Below are positions 1-9,013 of a stretch of 64,000 nucleotides of DNA, in pieces; the first letter of the stretch is position 1, and the number at the start of each line of letters is the position of its first letter. The notes below the pieces were generated by a model that was not told the DNA's origin, made no database searches, and was given only the letters and a program-made list of their open reading frames with translations. The translations under genes were made by a program, and so were the position numbers. This DNA comes from Lysobacterales bacterium (GTDB lineage Bacteria > Pseudomonadota > Gammaproteobacteria > Xanthomonadales > SZUA-36). The DNA is taken from contig JABDJL010000142.1 in NCBI GenBank assembly GCA_013002505.1, forward strand, positions 1 to 64,000, in the 5' to 3' direction.

Positions 1-396
1 TGTGACGACTACGTCCTCAAACCGTTCTCACCCCGCGAACTGATCGCACGAATCAAGGCGGTGCTGCGACGCACCAGCGCTGCCGACGAGAGTGGAATGA
101 TTGAGGCGGGCGACCTTGTCATGAACACTGTCTCCAGGAAGGTAATGGCGGGTGAAGTCGAAATTCGACTCGGCCCAACCGAATACCGTTTGCTGGAGTT
201 TTTCATGTCCAACCAGGGCCGCGCATACAGCAGGTCACAGATTCTCGATCACGTATGGGGAACCAACGTGTACCTCGAAGAACGAACCGTGGATGTTCAT
301 ATCCGAAGACTGAGAAAGGCGCTGGAGCATTCAAACCTGAGTGACTATGTCCAGACCGTAAGAGGTCACGGCTACCGTTTTCTCCCGGAGGCCTGA
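1..396 (+). CDS. phoB: Phosphate regulon response regulator PhoB (C-terminal part, cut by window start)
   Basis: This is the end of an OmpR/PhoB-class response regulator; the reading frame is open at base 1, so the start lies outside the window. What is visible begins at the end of the receiver domain ([13 protein letters not shown], holding the conserved Lys-Pro) and continues through the winged-helix DNA-binding domain, with [12 protein letters not shown], the [13 protein letters not shown] recognition region and the closing TVRGHGYRF. PhoB binds Pho boxes when phosphorylated by PhoR during phosphate starvation. The assignment rests on the PhoB-type winged helix, on phoR 7 bases downstream, and on Pho boxes ahead of pstS, the porin and pstC. 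Another OmpR-family member is possible from the domain alone, but the context makes PhoB very likely. Confidence 0.93.
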   Translation, partial: CDDYVLKPFSPRELIARIKAVLRRTSAADESGMIEAGDLVMNTVSRKVMAGEVEIRLGPTEYRLLEFFMSNQGRAYSRSQILDHVWGTNVYLEERTVDVHIRRLRKALEHSNLSDYVQTVRGHGYRFLPEA

Positions 397-403
397 GCCG
401 TTC

Positions 404-1693
404 ATGCTGTATCGCTCCTGGAGCAGGTTTGTCGCAAGGCTGGTGCTGCTGGTCCTGGTCGTACTATTCCTGGGGCTGGTTACGGGCCAATGGCTGGCGG
501 TGACCATGTTGACGCTATTTGCATTCGTCGCCTGGCAGATTTACAACAACTGGAAACTGCACCAATGGCTTGCGAACTCCGAGCGAACTCCGCCCGAAAG
601 CCTGGGTATCTGGTCTGATATTTTTGACCAGATCGATCGCCTTCAGAAGCAAAATAAGAATCACAGGGCAATGCAAAAAGCGACAATTGATGAGTTCATG
701 GGCGTCACCAACGCCTTTCCCGATGCGAGCCTGGTCATCGATGACAAGGATTCCATCACGTGGTTTAACGATGCAGCCAGGGAACTGTTGAGACTTCGCA
801 ATTCAACCGACCAGGGGCAGCCCGTAACCAACCTGGTACGTGATCCCGACTTTGCCAACTGGCTCGCCGTTCAGGACCACATTAACAGCCAGCTCGAAAT
901 GCCTTGCCCGCACGACCAGAACATCCACCTGGCGGTCAGCGCGGTGCGTTACCGGGAAGGACAGCGGCTAATTGTCTTCAGGGACGTCACGGACATTTAT
1001 AACCTGGAAAAAATCAGGCGTGATTTTGTGGCCAATGTTTCACATGAATTGCGCACGCCTTTGACGGTATTGCTGGGTTACCTTGAATCCATGCAGGGCC
1101 AGTGCCCGGAGGACCTGCTGCCTGCCATCAACAAGATGCGCGGACAGGCGGACCAGATGCATGCCCTGCTCAATGACCTGCTCGAACTGTCCCGTTTGCA
1201 GAGTGAAGAGCATTCACCCATTGACCAGGATCTTGATGTTCCTGCGATGCTTGCACAACTGCAGGAGCTCGCGCTGGAACTGAGCCAGGGCGCGCACCAG
1301 GTTCAATTTGACGTGGATACCGCGCTTTGGTTACGCGGCAACCCAGCCGATATTGAAAGCGCGTTCAGAAACCTGATTCAAAATGCAATCTATTACACCC
1401 CTGAAGGTGGAGAAGTGACCGTGCGATGGTCTCTGGTGGACAAGAATCCTGTATTTTCCGTGCAGGATACCGGGCATGGGGTTCCTCACCGGGACATTCC
1501 GCGCCTGACTGAGCGCTTTTACCGCGTCGGGTCGGACCGTTCGCGCGAGCGCGGTGGAACGGGCCTGGGCCTTTCCATTGTCAAGCACGTGCTTAATGCG
1601 CACCAGGCGCGTTTGCAGATCAACAGTGAACTTGGTGAAGGCAGCACGTTCAGTTGCGTGTTTCCTTCAAGCCGCAACGTCCAAAAGACCTGA
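404..1693 (+). CDS. phoR: Phosphate regulon sensor histidine kinase PhoR
   Basis: A 429-residue membrane histidine kinase. The N-terminus has a hydrophobic hairpin (about residues 8-45) as in PhoR, with no large periplasmic domain. A PAS-like region follows (about 100-200), then the HisKA box [20 protein letters not shown] with phospho-acceptor His214, then a HATPase domain with the N box ([11 protein letters not shown]) and G boxes ([17 protein letters not shown]). PhoR phosphorylates PhoB when the Pst system signals low phosphate through PhoU. The gene lies 7 bases after phoB and ends about 50 bases before the pstS Pho box, so phoBR form an operon separate from pstS. PhoR of E. coli has nearly the same length (431 residues). 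Confidence 0.95.
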   Translation: MLYRSWSRFVARLVLLVLVVLFLGLVTGQWLAVTMLTLFAFVAWQIYNNWKLHQWLANSERTPPESLGIWSDIFDQIDRLQKQNKNHRAMQKATIDEFMGVTNAFPDASLVIDDKDSITWFNDAARELLRLRNSTDQGQPVTNLVRDPDFANWLAVQDHINSQLEMPCPHDQNIHLAVSAVRYREGQRLIVFRDVTDIYNLEKIRRDFVANVSHELRTPLTVLLGYLESMQGQCPEDLLPAINKMRGQADQMHALLNDLLELSRLQSEEHSPIDQDLDVPAMLAQLQELALELSQGAHQVQFDVDTALWLRGNPADIESAFRNLIQNAIYYTPEGGEVTVRWSLVDKNPVFSVQDTGHGVPHRDIPRLTERFYRVGSDRSRERGGTGLGLSIVKHVLNAHQARLQINSELGEGSTFSCVFPSSRNVQKT

Positions 1694-1744
1694 TTTTAAG
1701 CGCTCGACGGTTTTCGAAAACATCCTCGCACGACAGGATTTCGT

Positions 1745-1778
1745 CTGTCATCACCTTGTCATATCCGCTGCTTAACAT
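1745..1778 (+). promoter_or_regulatory. Pho box and -10 element upstream of pstS
   Basis: CTGTCAT (1745-1751), four bases, then TTGTCAT (1756-1762) matches the 18-bp Pho box (two CTGTCAT-like heptamers 11 bp apart) with a single mismatch. Exactly 10 bases downstream is TAACAT (1773-1778), a plausible -10 element. The predicted start site near 1785 leaves a leader of about 30 nt before the GTG start of pstS. The same spacing and the same -10 sequence recur at pstC. Confidence 0.88.
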
Positions 1779-1815
1779 TCGCACTGACCAAACTCAGCAT
1801 TTGATGGAGACTTTT

Positions 1816-2784
1816 GTGAAAAAAAGCATATTTTCGGCTGCCCTGATCGCAGGCATGGTATTTAGCGGAAACCTGCTCGCTCAAACCGAGGTTGACCCGG
1901 GCCTGACCACGTATCAAAAAACCAGCGGAATATCCGGCAACCTGTCCAGCGTTGGATCAGACACCCTGGCCAATCTGATGACCCTCTGGGCTGAAGAGTT
2001 CAAGCGCCAGTACCCCAGTGTCAACGTTCAGATACAGGCTGCGGGCTCAAGCACGGCGCCACCTGCTTTGACTGAAAACACCTCAAACCTCGGACCCATG
2101 AGCCGCCTGATGAAGGACAAGGAAATCGAGGCTTTTGAGAAGAAGTTTGGCTACAAGCCAACGCCGGTCGCCGTGGCCATTGACGCCCTGGCGGTATTTG
2201 TTCACAAGGACAACCCGATCAATGGCCTGACCATCGCCCAGATCGATGCCATATTCTCATCGACGCGCACCTGTGGCGGACCGGAAAATATCGATGTTTG
2301 GGGCCAGTTGGGCCTGGAAGGGGCATGGACGAACCGCGAGATTCAACTCTACGGTCGCAACTCCGTGTCGGGCACCTACGGATATTTCAAGGACAACGGC
2401 CTGTGCAAGGGCGACTTCAAGAATACCGTGAATGAACAGCCCGGTTCCGCCTCGGTGGTCCAGTCGGTCAGCAGTTCACTCAATGGCGTCGGTTATTCAG
2501 GTATCGGTTACACCACTTCATCTGTGCGCGCGGTGCCAGTAGCGCGAACCGAAGGTTCAGATTTTGTCGCGGCGACGCCGGACAACGCAATCCAGGGCGC
2601 TTATCCACTGTCCCGGCTGCTCTATGTTTATGTCAACAAGGAGCCCAATAAACCGATTCCACCCGTCACGCTGGAATTCCTGAAGCTCGTGTTGTCCAGG
2701 CAGGGCCAGGAAGTGGTCGTCAAGGATGGTTACATACCGCTTCCGGCTGCAGTGGCCGGGCGGGAACTTGCCAAGTTGCAGTAA
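1816..2784 (+). CDS. pstS: Phosphate ABC transporter substrate-binding protein PstS
   Basis: A 322-residue periplasmic phosphate-binding protein. The frame is open further upstream, but GTG at 1816 is chosen because GGAG (1806-1809) lies 6 bases ahead and translation from there gives a clean signal peptide ([23 protein letters not shown], cleaved near LLAQ). An in-frame ATG at 1804 is the alternative. The mature protein has the PBP-like fold signatures GSDTLANLM near its start, the phosphate-site segment [10 protein letters not shown], and [10 protein letters not shown]. PstS delivers phosphate to the PstCAB transporter encoded at 12.5-17.3 kb on the other strand. It has its own Pho box and is followed by a strong terminator, so it is a single-gene unit. 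Confidence 0.95.
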   Translation: MKKSIFSAALIAGMVFSGNLLAQTEVDPGLTTYQKTSGISGNLSSVGSDTLANLMTLWAEEFKRQYPSVNVQIQAAGSSTAPPALTENTSNLGPMSRLMKDKEIEAFEKKFGYKPTPVAVAIDALAVFVHKDNPINGLTIAQIDAIFSSTRTCGGPENIDVWGQLGLEGAWTNREIQLYGRNSVSGTYGYFKDNGLCKGDFKNTVNEQPGSASVVQSVSSSLNGVGYSGIGYTTSSVRAVPVARTEGSDFVAATPDNAIQGAYPLSRLLYVYVNKEPNKPIPPVTLEFLKLVLSRQGQEVVVKDGYIPLPAAVAGRELAKLQ

Positions 2785-2810
2785 AGCCTTACCGTCAGGT
2801 GGCTACTTTT

Positions 2811-2836
2811 AACCCCGCTCCTGCGGGGTTTCTTTT
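2811..2836 (+). terminator. Rho-independent terminator after pstS
   Basis: The stem CCCCGC/GCGGGG with a TCCT loop is followed by TTTCTTTT, 26 bases after the pstS stop codon. It separates pstS from the Pho-box-driven porin gene. Confidence 0.9.
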
Positions 2837-2891
2837 GCCCGCAACATCGGCAAATTCTCAAGGATTGATTTTTACCCTTACGGCCCCGTGA

Positions 2892-2936
2892 CTCTCATCG
2901 TTTCGTCATAGTACTGTCACATATCATTCCTAAACT
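2892..2936 (+). promoter_or_regulatory. Triple Pho half-site array and -10 element upstream of the porin
   Basis: Three heptamers at strict 11-bp spacing, CTCTCAT (2892-2898), TCGTCAT (2903-2909) and CTGTCAC (2914-2920), form overlapping Pho boxes. TAAACT (2931-2936) lies exactly 10 bases after the last repeat and would serve as the -10 element. The porin start codon is at 2982, giving a leader of about 40 nt that contains a GGAG ribosome binding site. This places the porin in the predicted PhoB regulon. Confidence 0.82.
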
Positions 2937-2981
2937 TACCCGCTAGCTGCTTTTTATTTTTCCAGTTTCAGGAGCCAGTTC

Positions 2982-4220
2982 ATGAGTAACAAGATTCTGC
3001 CCGTTCTGATGTCTGCCTGCTTCATGCTGACCACTGCATCGGCACTGGCAAACGACCACGACAATGAAATTTCTGTGTTACGACAGCAATTGCTCGCGCT
3101 CAGTGATCGCCTCGATGCCCTTGAACACACCAACCAGGAATTGAAGGCCGACAATCATCGCCTCAGGGAGAGTCACGAGGCTGTTAAAAAGGCCACCGTT
3201 GCTTCCGAGGCGTCATGGGCTGACCGAATCTCACTCAAAGGCGACTTTCGTGGTCGCTATGAAAACATCGCCGAACAGGGCAAGAGCGACCGTAATCGCA
3301 ACCGTGTTCGCGCTCGGGCCTCAATCGTTGCCAAGGTCTCCGACGAGATCGAGGTCGGACTCGGAATGGCCAGCGGTAGTGATGACCCGGTTTCGACCAA
3401 CCAGACCCTCGGCGGCGGCGGTTCGACCAAGGGCCTAAATCTGGACCTCGCCTACGTTAAGTGGTCCGGGCTGGGCAATACCACGCTTTACGGCGGTAAA
3501 TTCAAAAACCACCTCTATAAGCCCGGCAAACACGGCATGTTGTGGGATGGTGACTGGACCCCGGAAGGCATTGGGATCGCCTGGGAATACGGCAACTACT
3601 TTTTCAACGGCATCGGCACCTGGCTGGAAAGCGACAGCAACAAGGAAACCGAGTTTGCCTATGGCTTTCAGGCCGGTACGGAGCTCACAATTGGTGACGG
3701 TATGAAACTGACCGCAGGCTTTGGCTATTACCAGTTTGGCACAGCCGGAAAGGGTACTTTCTTTGGCGACAATGATGATTTTTTCGGTAACAGCTTCAAC
3801 CCGGTCAGCAATACTTATATCCATGATTACGAGGAACTGGAGCTATTTGCCAACCTGGGCTTCTCGCTCAATGGCCGGCCAGCGAATGTGTTCGTTGACT
3901 ACGTCCGGAACCTCGACGCTGACCAGTTCGACTCTGGTTACTCGGCAGGCTTCAAGTACGGCAGCGCCAAGTCTGAAGGCGAATGGGAGTTTGCTTACAT
4001 TTTTGAAGACATCGAAGCGGACGCCGTGTTTGGGCTGCTGACCGACTCGGACTTTGCTGGTGGCGGCTCAGATGGGAAGGGACATATTCTCAAGGGAGGC
4101 TATGCAGTGCGCGAGAATGTCAATGCCAACCTGACTTACTTTATTACGGAAAGAGATGCCAACGCAGGCCGCGCCAGGGACTACGACCGCCTGCAACTGG
4201 ATTTGGCTTTCAAATACTGA
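2982..4220 (+). CDS. Outer-membrane porin (Porin_5-like), predicted phosphate-starvation porin
   Basis: A 412-residue protein with a Sec signal peptide (residues 1-23, ending TASALA). A short N-terminal coiled coil (about 25-70, heptads such as LRQQLLALSDRLDALEH) may trimerise it or contact peptidoglycan. The rest is rich in alternating beta strands with Gly/Asp loops and ends in the aromatic signature LDLAFKY expected of a BAM substrate. It resembles the 'putative porin' (Porin_5) family more than OprO/OprP, but its role is likely the same: letting phosphate or polyphosphate cross the outer membrane during starvation. The triple Pho half-site array upstream supports this. Substrate selectivity cannot be read from the sequence. 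Confidence 0.8.
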   Translation: MSNKILPVLMSACFMLTTASALANDHDNEISVLRQQLLALSDRLDALEHTNQELKADNHRLRESHEAVKKATVASEASWADRISLKGDFRGRYENIAEQGKSDRNRNRVRARASIVAKVSDEIEVGLGMASGSDDPVSTNQTLGGGGSTKGLNLDLAYVKWSGLGNTTLYGGKFKNHLYKPGKHGMLWDGDWTPEGIGIAWEYGNYFFNGIGTWLESDSNKETEFAYGFQAGTELTIGDGMKLTAGFGYYQFGTAGKGTFFGDNDDFFGNSFNPVSNTYIHDYEELELFANLGFSLNGRPANVFVDYVRNLDADQFDSGYSAGFKYGSAKSEGEWEFAYIFEDIEADAVFGLLTDSDFAGGGSDGKGHILKGGYAVRENVNANLTYFITERDANAGRARDYDRLQLDLAFKY

Positions 4221-4247
4221 CCGGGACCCAGGTTTCTCCATCGCGCT

Positions 4248-4267
4248 CCGGGTACCCAGGTACCCGG
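4248..4267. repeat. Perfect inverted repeat downstream of the porin
   Basis: CCGGGTACC (4248-4256) and GGTACCCGG (4259-4267) are exact complements separated by CA. No T-run follows, so it is not a classical intrinsic terminator; it may be a weak terminator, an mRNA 3' stabiliser or an operator ahead of ppk. Confidence 0.6.
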
Positions 4268-4371
4268 ACTTGTTTCAGATCAATATTTTTGATCCCAGGC
4301 TACCTTAAGCTTCAGCAAAGCACTGTTTTCTGCACGTATACTGTATACAAGCAAAGGAGAGCCAGGGATAT

Positions 4372-6504
4372 ATGGATTCCGCTGTAGTTCAGCTGCCCGT
4401 CAATGAAAACCACCTTCGCGACCTGGAGAACAGGCCGCCGAAAAGCTTGCGTGACCGGCGGCTTTACGTCAATCGCGAACTCAGCCTGCTGGAATTCAAT
4501 GAACGCGTGCTGGCACAGGCAACCAATCCGCGACTTCGAATACTTGAACGCTTGCGTTTCCTGTGTATTTCAAGGCATTTGCTCGACGAATTTTTCGAAG
4601 TCCGGGTAGCCGCCCTCAAACAGCGCATCGCCCACGGCGCTGCCAAACCCGGCCCTGACGGGATTACCCCGCGCATGACCCTGGCGCGAATCCGGGAGTC
4701 AACCCTCAAACTGATCGAGGGGCAATACCAGGTTTTCCACAAGAACCTGAAGCCGACCCTGGAAGAGCAGGGAATCCGGTTTCTCGAATCCCGCAACTGG
4801 ACCCAGCGCCAAACCCGCTGGTTGCACTCCTATTTTTTGCGTGAACTGATGCCGGTGCTCAGCCCGCTGGGCCTTGACCCTGCACATCCATTTCCAAGGA
4901 TTTTGACCAAGAGCCTGAATTTTGCCGTAGAACTGCGCGGCAAGGACGCGTTTGGCCGTGAGGGTTCGATGGCGCTGGTTCGCGCGCCACGATCCCTGCC
5001 ACGCCTGATTCGCATTCCACGTTCCTACACCCGCGGCCCCGATGATTTCGTATTCCTGTCGTCGGTCCTGCAGAACTTCATGGCAGAACTGTTTCCGGGA
5101 ATGGAGGTGGTTGCGAGCCACCAGTTCCGCGTGACGCGTGACTCCGAGCTGCTGATTGACGAGGAGGAAATTGAAGACCTCGCCAGCGCGCTGCGAGGCG
5201 AGCTCATGGATCGCGGCTACGCCAAGGCCGTGCGCATTGAAACCCGCGCCAGCTGCCCGTCCAATGTCCAGAAGTACCTGGCCGCGCAATTTGAGCTCAC
5301 ACCCAACGACGTGTATCCCTGTGATGGGCCGGTCAACCTGTCGAGAATTGTCGAGGCGATCGATAATATTGACCGTCCTGATCTCAAGTATCCGGTGCTG
5401 AACCCCAGCGTACCGAGAACACTAACCGGCGACTCTGACCTGTTCAGCGTTATTCGCCGGCACGACGTGTTGTTGCATCACCCCTATGAAAGCTTCGCAC
5501 CAGTGCTGGATTTGTTGCGCCAGGCCGCAGTGGATCCTGACGTGTTGGCCATCAAGCAGACGCTGTATCGAACGGGCATCAACTCGCATATTGTCAATTT
5601 GCTGGTCGAAGCGGCACGCGCCGGTAAAGACGTAACTGCCGTGGTGGAATTGCGCGCACGATTCGACGAGGAAGCCAATATCAGCCTCGCAGCTCGCCTA
5701 CAGGAAGCGGGCGTGCAGGTCGTATATGGCATCGTGGGTTACAAGGCTCACGCCAAGATGTTGATGATTGTGCGTCGCGAGAGAAGGGTGATCAGGCGCT
5801 ATGTGCACCTGGGCACCGGTAATTATCATTCCGGAACCGCGACGCTTTATACGGACTTTGGCCTGTTGACGGCGAACCCTGACATTGGCGAAGACGTGCA
5901 CCGCGTGTTCCAGGAACTTTCCGGCCTCGGCAAAGTGCTGAAAATGACGCACTTGCTGCATTCGCCATTTACCCTGTTCAAACAACTGGTGAGCAAAATC
6001 AAGTTTGAAGCTGCCGAGGCCCGGGCTGGCAGGCCGGCGGCCATTGACGCCAAGCTCAATTCACTGACAGACCCCAAGGTGATCAAGGCGCTGTATAACG
6101 CTTCGCAGGCAGGTGTGCAGATCCGTTTGCTGATCCGGGGCGTGTGTTGCCTGCGCCCCGGTATTCCGGGCTTCTCTGAAAACATCAGGGTTCGTTCGAT
6201 ACTCGGGCGGTTTCTCGAGCACTCTCGCGTGTACCATTTTCACAATGGGGGCGATCCCGAAACCTGGTGCTCCAGTGCAGACTGGATGGAGCGTAACCTC
6301 CACCAGCGGGTGGAAGTGGCTTTCCCCATTCTTGACCCGGAAATACAGTCCCGCATCGTTGATGAAGCCATTGAACTGCCCTGGAATGAAAACATGGAAG
6401 CCTGGGATATGCAGGCCGACGGCCAGTACGTGTCCACACTCGAGGGGCACGAAGGAAAAATGCATCACCCCCAAAAACGTATTTACAAACTGCTCCGGAA
6501 TTAG
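4372..6504 (+). CDS. ppk: Polyphosphate kinase 1
   Basis: A 710-residue PPK1, which reversibly makes polyphosphate from ATP. The N-terminal domain starts YVNRELSLLEFNERVLAQA, typical of PPK1. The phospholipase-D-like catalytic domains follow, with KAHAKM holding the phosphorylated His460 (E. coli His435 equivalent) and YVHLGTGNYH with the second conserved His. The C-terminal domain has the SADWMERNL motif. Length matches the family (about 690-720). AGGAGA and CAGGG lie just ahead of the ATG. It is followed 44 bases later by ppx, as in E. coli, and sits between Pho-regulated genes. I found no convincing Pho box of its own; TATACT at 4337 may be a -10 element. Confidence 0.96.
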   Translation: MDSAVVQLPVNENHLRDLENRPPKSLRDRRLYVNRELSLLEFNERVLAQATNPRLRILERLRFLCISRHLLDEFFEVRVAALKQRIAHGAAKPGPDGITPRMTLARIRESTLKLIEGQYQVFHKNLKPTLEEQGIRFLESRNWTQRQTRWLHSYFLRELMPVLSPLGLDPAHPFPRILTKSLNFAVELRGKDAFGREGSMALVRAPRSLPRLIRIPRSYTRGPDDFVFLSSVLQNFMAELFPGMEVVASHQFRVTRDSELLIDEEEIEDLASALRGELMDRGYAKAVRIETRASCPSNVQKYLAAQFELTPNDVYPCDGPVNLSRIVEAIDNIDRPDLKYPVLNPSVPRTLTGDSDLFSVIRRHDVLLHHPYESFAPVLDLLRQAAVDPDVLAIKQTLYRTGINSHIVNLLVEAARAGKDVTAVVELRARFDEEANISLAARLQEAGVQVVYGIVGYKAHAKMLMIVRRERRVIRRYVHLGTGNYHSGTATLYTDFGLLTANPDIGEDVHRVFQELSGLGKVLKMTHLLHSPFTLFKQLVSKIKFEAAEARAGRPAAIDAKLNSLTDPKVIKALYNASQAGVQIRLLIRGVCCLRPGIPGFSENIRVRSILGRFLEHSRVYHFHNGGDPETWCSSADWMERNLHQRVEVAFPILDPEIQSRIVDEAIELPWNENMEAWDMQADGQYVSTLEGHEGKMHHPQKRIYKLLRN

Positions 6505-6548
6505 GGCGCTGATCCCGGTCCCGCCGCCACAACAGGGAACTCCTTCAC

Positions 6549-8063
6549 ATGGCGCCTCCTGAGCGAGCCAAGACTTATGCCGCCGTGGATCTGGGCAGCA
6601 ACAGCTTTCACCTGCTGGTAGCACGCAGAACGCATGGTGAACTGCGGGTTCTTGACCGCATCAAGGACACGGTGCGCCTCGGCGGTGGCCTAGACCAGGA
6701 CGGAAATCTCGACCCGTTAACCCGCGATGCGGCCCTGGAGTCCCTGGCCCGCTTCGGGCAGCGTTTGCGCGGCATTCCCGCCGAAAACATCCGCGCCGTT
6801 GGCACCCAGACTTTCAGGAGGTTGAAAAACGCCAACGCCTTCCTGCTGGTCGCCGAGACGGCCCTGGGTTGCCCGGTCGACATCATTGCTGGACGTGAAG
6901 AAGCAAGGCTGATCTATCTTGGTGTGTCACAAGGCGTGTCAGGTCACACCGACCGGCGGCTGGTTATCGATATCGGTGGCGGAAGCACGGAGCTGGTGAT
7001 CGGGGAAGGCCTTGCAACCATTGAACTCGAAAGTCTGCAGTTTGGCTGCGTAAGCCTGACCCGGTGGCACTTTGGCGATGGAAGTATCAGCCGCGAACGC
7101 TGGCAGAAAGCGCGGCGCGAGGTGCTCGCTGAATTGCAGGAAATCCAGAATCGCTATCGCGAGACTGGTTGGGAAACCGCCATTGGCTCCTCCGGGACCA
7201 TCAGGGCCATTGGGGCGATCTGCCTCGAACGCGGCTGGACTGAACGCGACATAACCGTTGAAGCCCTGCAAAAGCTGGTTGATGAGTTTTTATCGTTCCG
7301 GCGCATCGAGGATATCGATTTTCCCTCCATGAGCGAACGGCGCAGGTCGGTGATTGCCGGTGGGCTGGTGATGCTGTCGGCCTGTTTCGAGGCTTTGAAA
7401 CTCGAGGGACTGACGGTATCGCCATTCGCACTGCGCGAGGGTGTATTGCACGACCTGCTGGGAAGACAGGAGAATCGTGATCCGCGCGACAAAACCGTCG
7501 AGGCGTTCATGGCCCGCTACAGTGTCGATGATGCGCAGGCAAAGCGCGTCGCGCGGGTCGCACTGAAGGCATTCAGGGCCCTTCAGCAAGACCTGGATTT
7601 ACACCAGGGGCACCTGTCGCTGCTGACGTGGGCGGCGTATCTTCACGAGACAGGACTTGGCATTTCCCATAGCCACTATCAACAGCACTCGGGCTACCTG
7701 GTGCAGGAATCCGACATGGCCGGTTTCTCGCGGCAGGAGCAGGCATTCCTGGCCGCGCTTGTGCGGCACCATCGCCGTGCGATTCCCGCGCATTATGCCG
7801 CTGGCCTGCCGGCACGTTTGCGCAGACCCCTGAGGTACACGCTGTTTATGATTCGCTTCGCCTGGATACTGAGCCGTACCCGCGATGACAACGCGGTGCC
7901 CGTATTTGACCTCAACTTCACCAACGAGCAGATTGTCGTCAGCCTGGATCAGCAGTGGGTGGAGTTGCACCCCCTGACGATGACTGACCTGGAGTTGGAG
8001 CGCGTGCAACTCGATACCGTTGGAATTCAACTCGAAATCAGGCAGCGGGAGCGCCCGGCTTGA
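6549..8063 (+). CDS. ppx: Exopolyphosphatase (Ppx/GppA family)
   Basis: A 504-residue enzyme of the ASKHA phosphotransfer fold that removes terminal phosphates from polyphosphate, or pppGpp if it is GppA. The N-terminal phosphate-binding loop AAVDLGSNSFHLLVA and the second loop DIGGGSTELVIGEG are both intact. The C-terminal half carries an HD-like helical domain (for example LHETGLGISHSHYQQHSGYL), as in full-length Ppx. Its place directly after ppk favours Ppx over GppA. Its stop codon overlaps the TTG start of epmA. Confidence 0.93.
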   Translation: MAPPERAKTYAAVDLGSNSFHLLVARRTHGELRVLDRIKDTVRLGGGLDQDGNLDPLTRDAALESLARFGQRLRGIPAENIRAVGTQTFRRLKNANAFLLVAETALGCPVDIIAGREEARLIYLGVSQGVSGHTDRRLVIDIGGGSTELVIGEGLATIELESLQFGCVSLTRWHFGDGSISRERWQKARREVLAELQEIQNRYRETGWETAIGSSGTIRAIGAICLERGWTERDITVEALQKLVDEFLSFRRIEDIDFPSMSERRRSVIAGGLVMLSACFEALKLEGLTVSPFALREGVLHDLLGRQENRDPRDKTVEAFMARYSVDDAQAKRVARVALKAFRALQQDLDLHQGHLSLLTWAAYLHETGLGISHSHYQQHSGYLVQESDMAGFSRQEQAFLAALVRHHRRAIPAHYAAGLPARLRRPLRYTLFMIRFAWILSRTRDDNAVPVFDLNFTNEQIVVSLDQQWVELHPLTMTDLELERVQLDTVGIQLEIRQRERPA

Positions 8064-9007
8064 CGAACCACGACTGGAAGCCCGGAGCAAGCCTGGAAAT
8101 GCTGGAGCGCCGTAACGAACTGCTGCAGCAAATCCGCGCCTTCTTTCTCGAGCGTGGTGTAATGGAAGTCGAAACGCCTCTGCTGTCCGGGGCGGGCAAC
8201 AGTGATCCGGGAATTGAACAGTTTGCCCTTGAGGCGGGTGTCGCTTGGCTGCGTACTTCCCCGGAATACGCGATGAAGAGATTGCTGGCCGCTGGCAGCG
8301 GCGATATCTTTGAGCTGGGACGGGTCTTTCGTGACGGTGAGCAGGGCCGCCACCATAACCGTGAATTCACGATGCTCGAATGGTATCGATGTGGCTGGAC
8401 GCTTTTCCAGTTGATGGACGAAGTCGGGCAACTGGTGCGGGCCGTATTCTGTGACGAGCCCCTGACAGAAACGCGCATTTCATACCGCGACCTGTTCCTG
8501 GCCTACACCGGGACCGACCCCCTGCTCTGCAGCACCGCCGAACTGGGTGAACGTGCAACCGAATTTGGCCTGGACGTTCCGGGCCTTGACCGCGACGGGT
8601 TGCTGGACCTCCTGTTGAGCCACGTTATTCAGCCCAAAATGAAAACGCAAGGCATGGTTTTTGTTCATGATTACCCACCATCGCAGGCGGCACTGGCACA
8701 GATTCGCGAAGGCGACCCGGCGGTTGCGGAACGATTTGAATTGTTTCTCGATGGTATCGAACTGGCCAATGGCTACCATGAACTGGCCGATGCCGGGGAA
8801 CAGCGGCAGCGCTTCGAACTGGAAAACAGGCGGCGCGGCGAAAGTGGTCGGGATGCGGCACCGATTGACCAGAACCTGCTCGGTGCGCTGCAGGCCGGCT
8901 TGCCTGATTGCTGCGGTGTCGCGCTTGGATTCGACCGTTTGCTGATGCGATTATTGGGTGTTGACGATCTCGACCAGGTGATTCCATTCACCAGCCAGCG
9001 CGCATGA
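8060..9007 (+). CDS. epmA: EF-P--(R)-beta-lysine ligase EpmA (GenX/PoxA)
   Basis: A 315-residue class II lysyl-tRNA-synthetase paralogue without an anticodon-binding domain; it attaches (R)-beta-lysine to elongation factor P. Class II motifs are present: motif 1 (EVETPLL), motif 2 (FRDGEQGRHHNREFTMLEWY) and motif 3 (GVALGFDRLLMRL). TTG at 8060, whose TGA overlap couples it to ppx, is preferred. The extra N-terminal residues (WKPGASLEMLERRNELLQQI) align with the E. coli N-terminus (WQPSASIPNLL...), which would be lost from the next ATG at 8099. epmB and efp are not in the window. Confidence 0.92.
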   Translation: MTNHDWKPGASLEMLERRNELLQQIRAFFLERGVMEVETPLLSGAGNSDPGIEQFALEAGVAWLRTSPEYAMKRLLAAGSGDIFELGRVFRDGEQGRHHNREFTMLEWYRCGWTLFQLMDEVGQLVRAVFCDEPLTETRISYRDLFLAYTGTDPLLCSTAELGERATEFGLDVPGLDRDGLLDLLLSHVIQPKMKTQGMVFVHDYPPSQAALAQIREGDPAVAERFELFLDGIELANGYHELADAGEQRQRFELENRRRGESGRDAAPIDQNLLGALQAGLPDCCGVALGFDRLLMRLLGVDDLDQVIPFTSQRA

Positions 9008-9013
9008 ATTGGA

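Noticed and set aside
4321-4350. CTGT-containing stretch upstream of ppk as a Pho box
   Set aside because: CTGTTTT and CTGTATA are 18 bases apart, not 11, and the position 11 bases after the first does not match. ppk may still be co-regulated, but the sequence does not show it.
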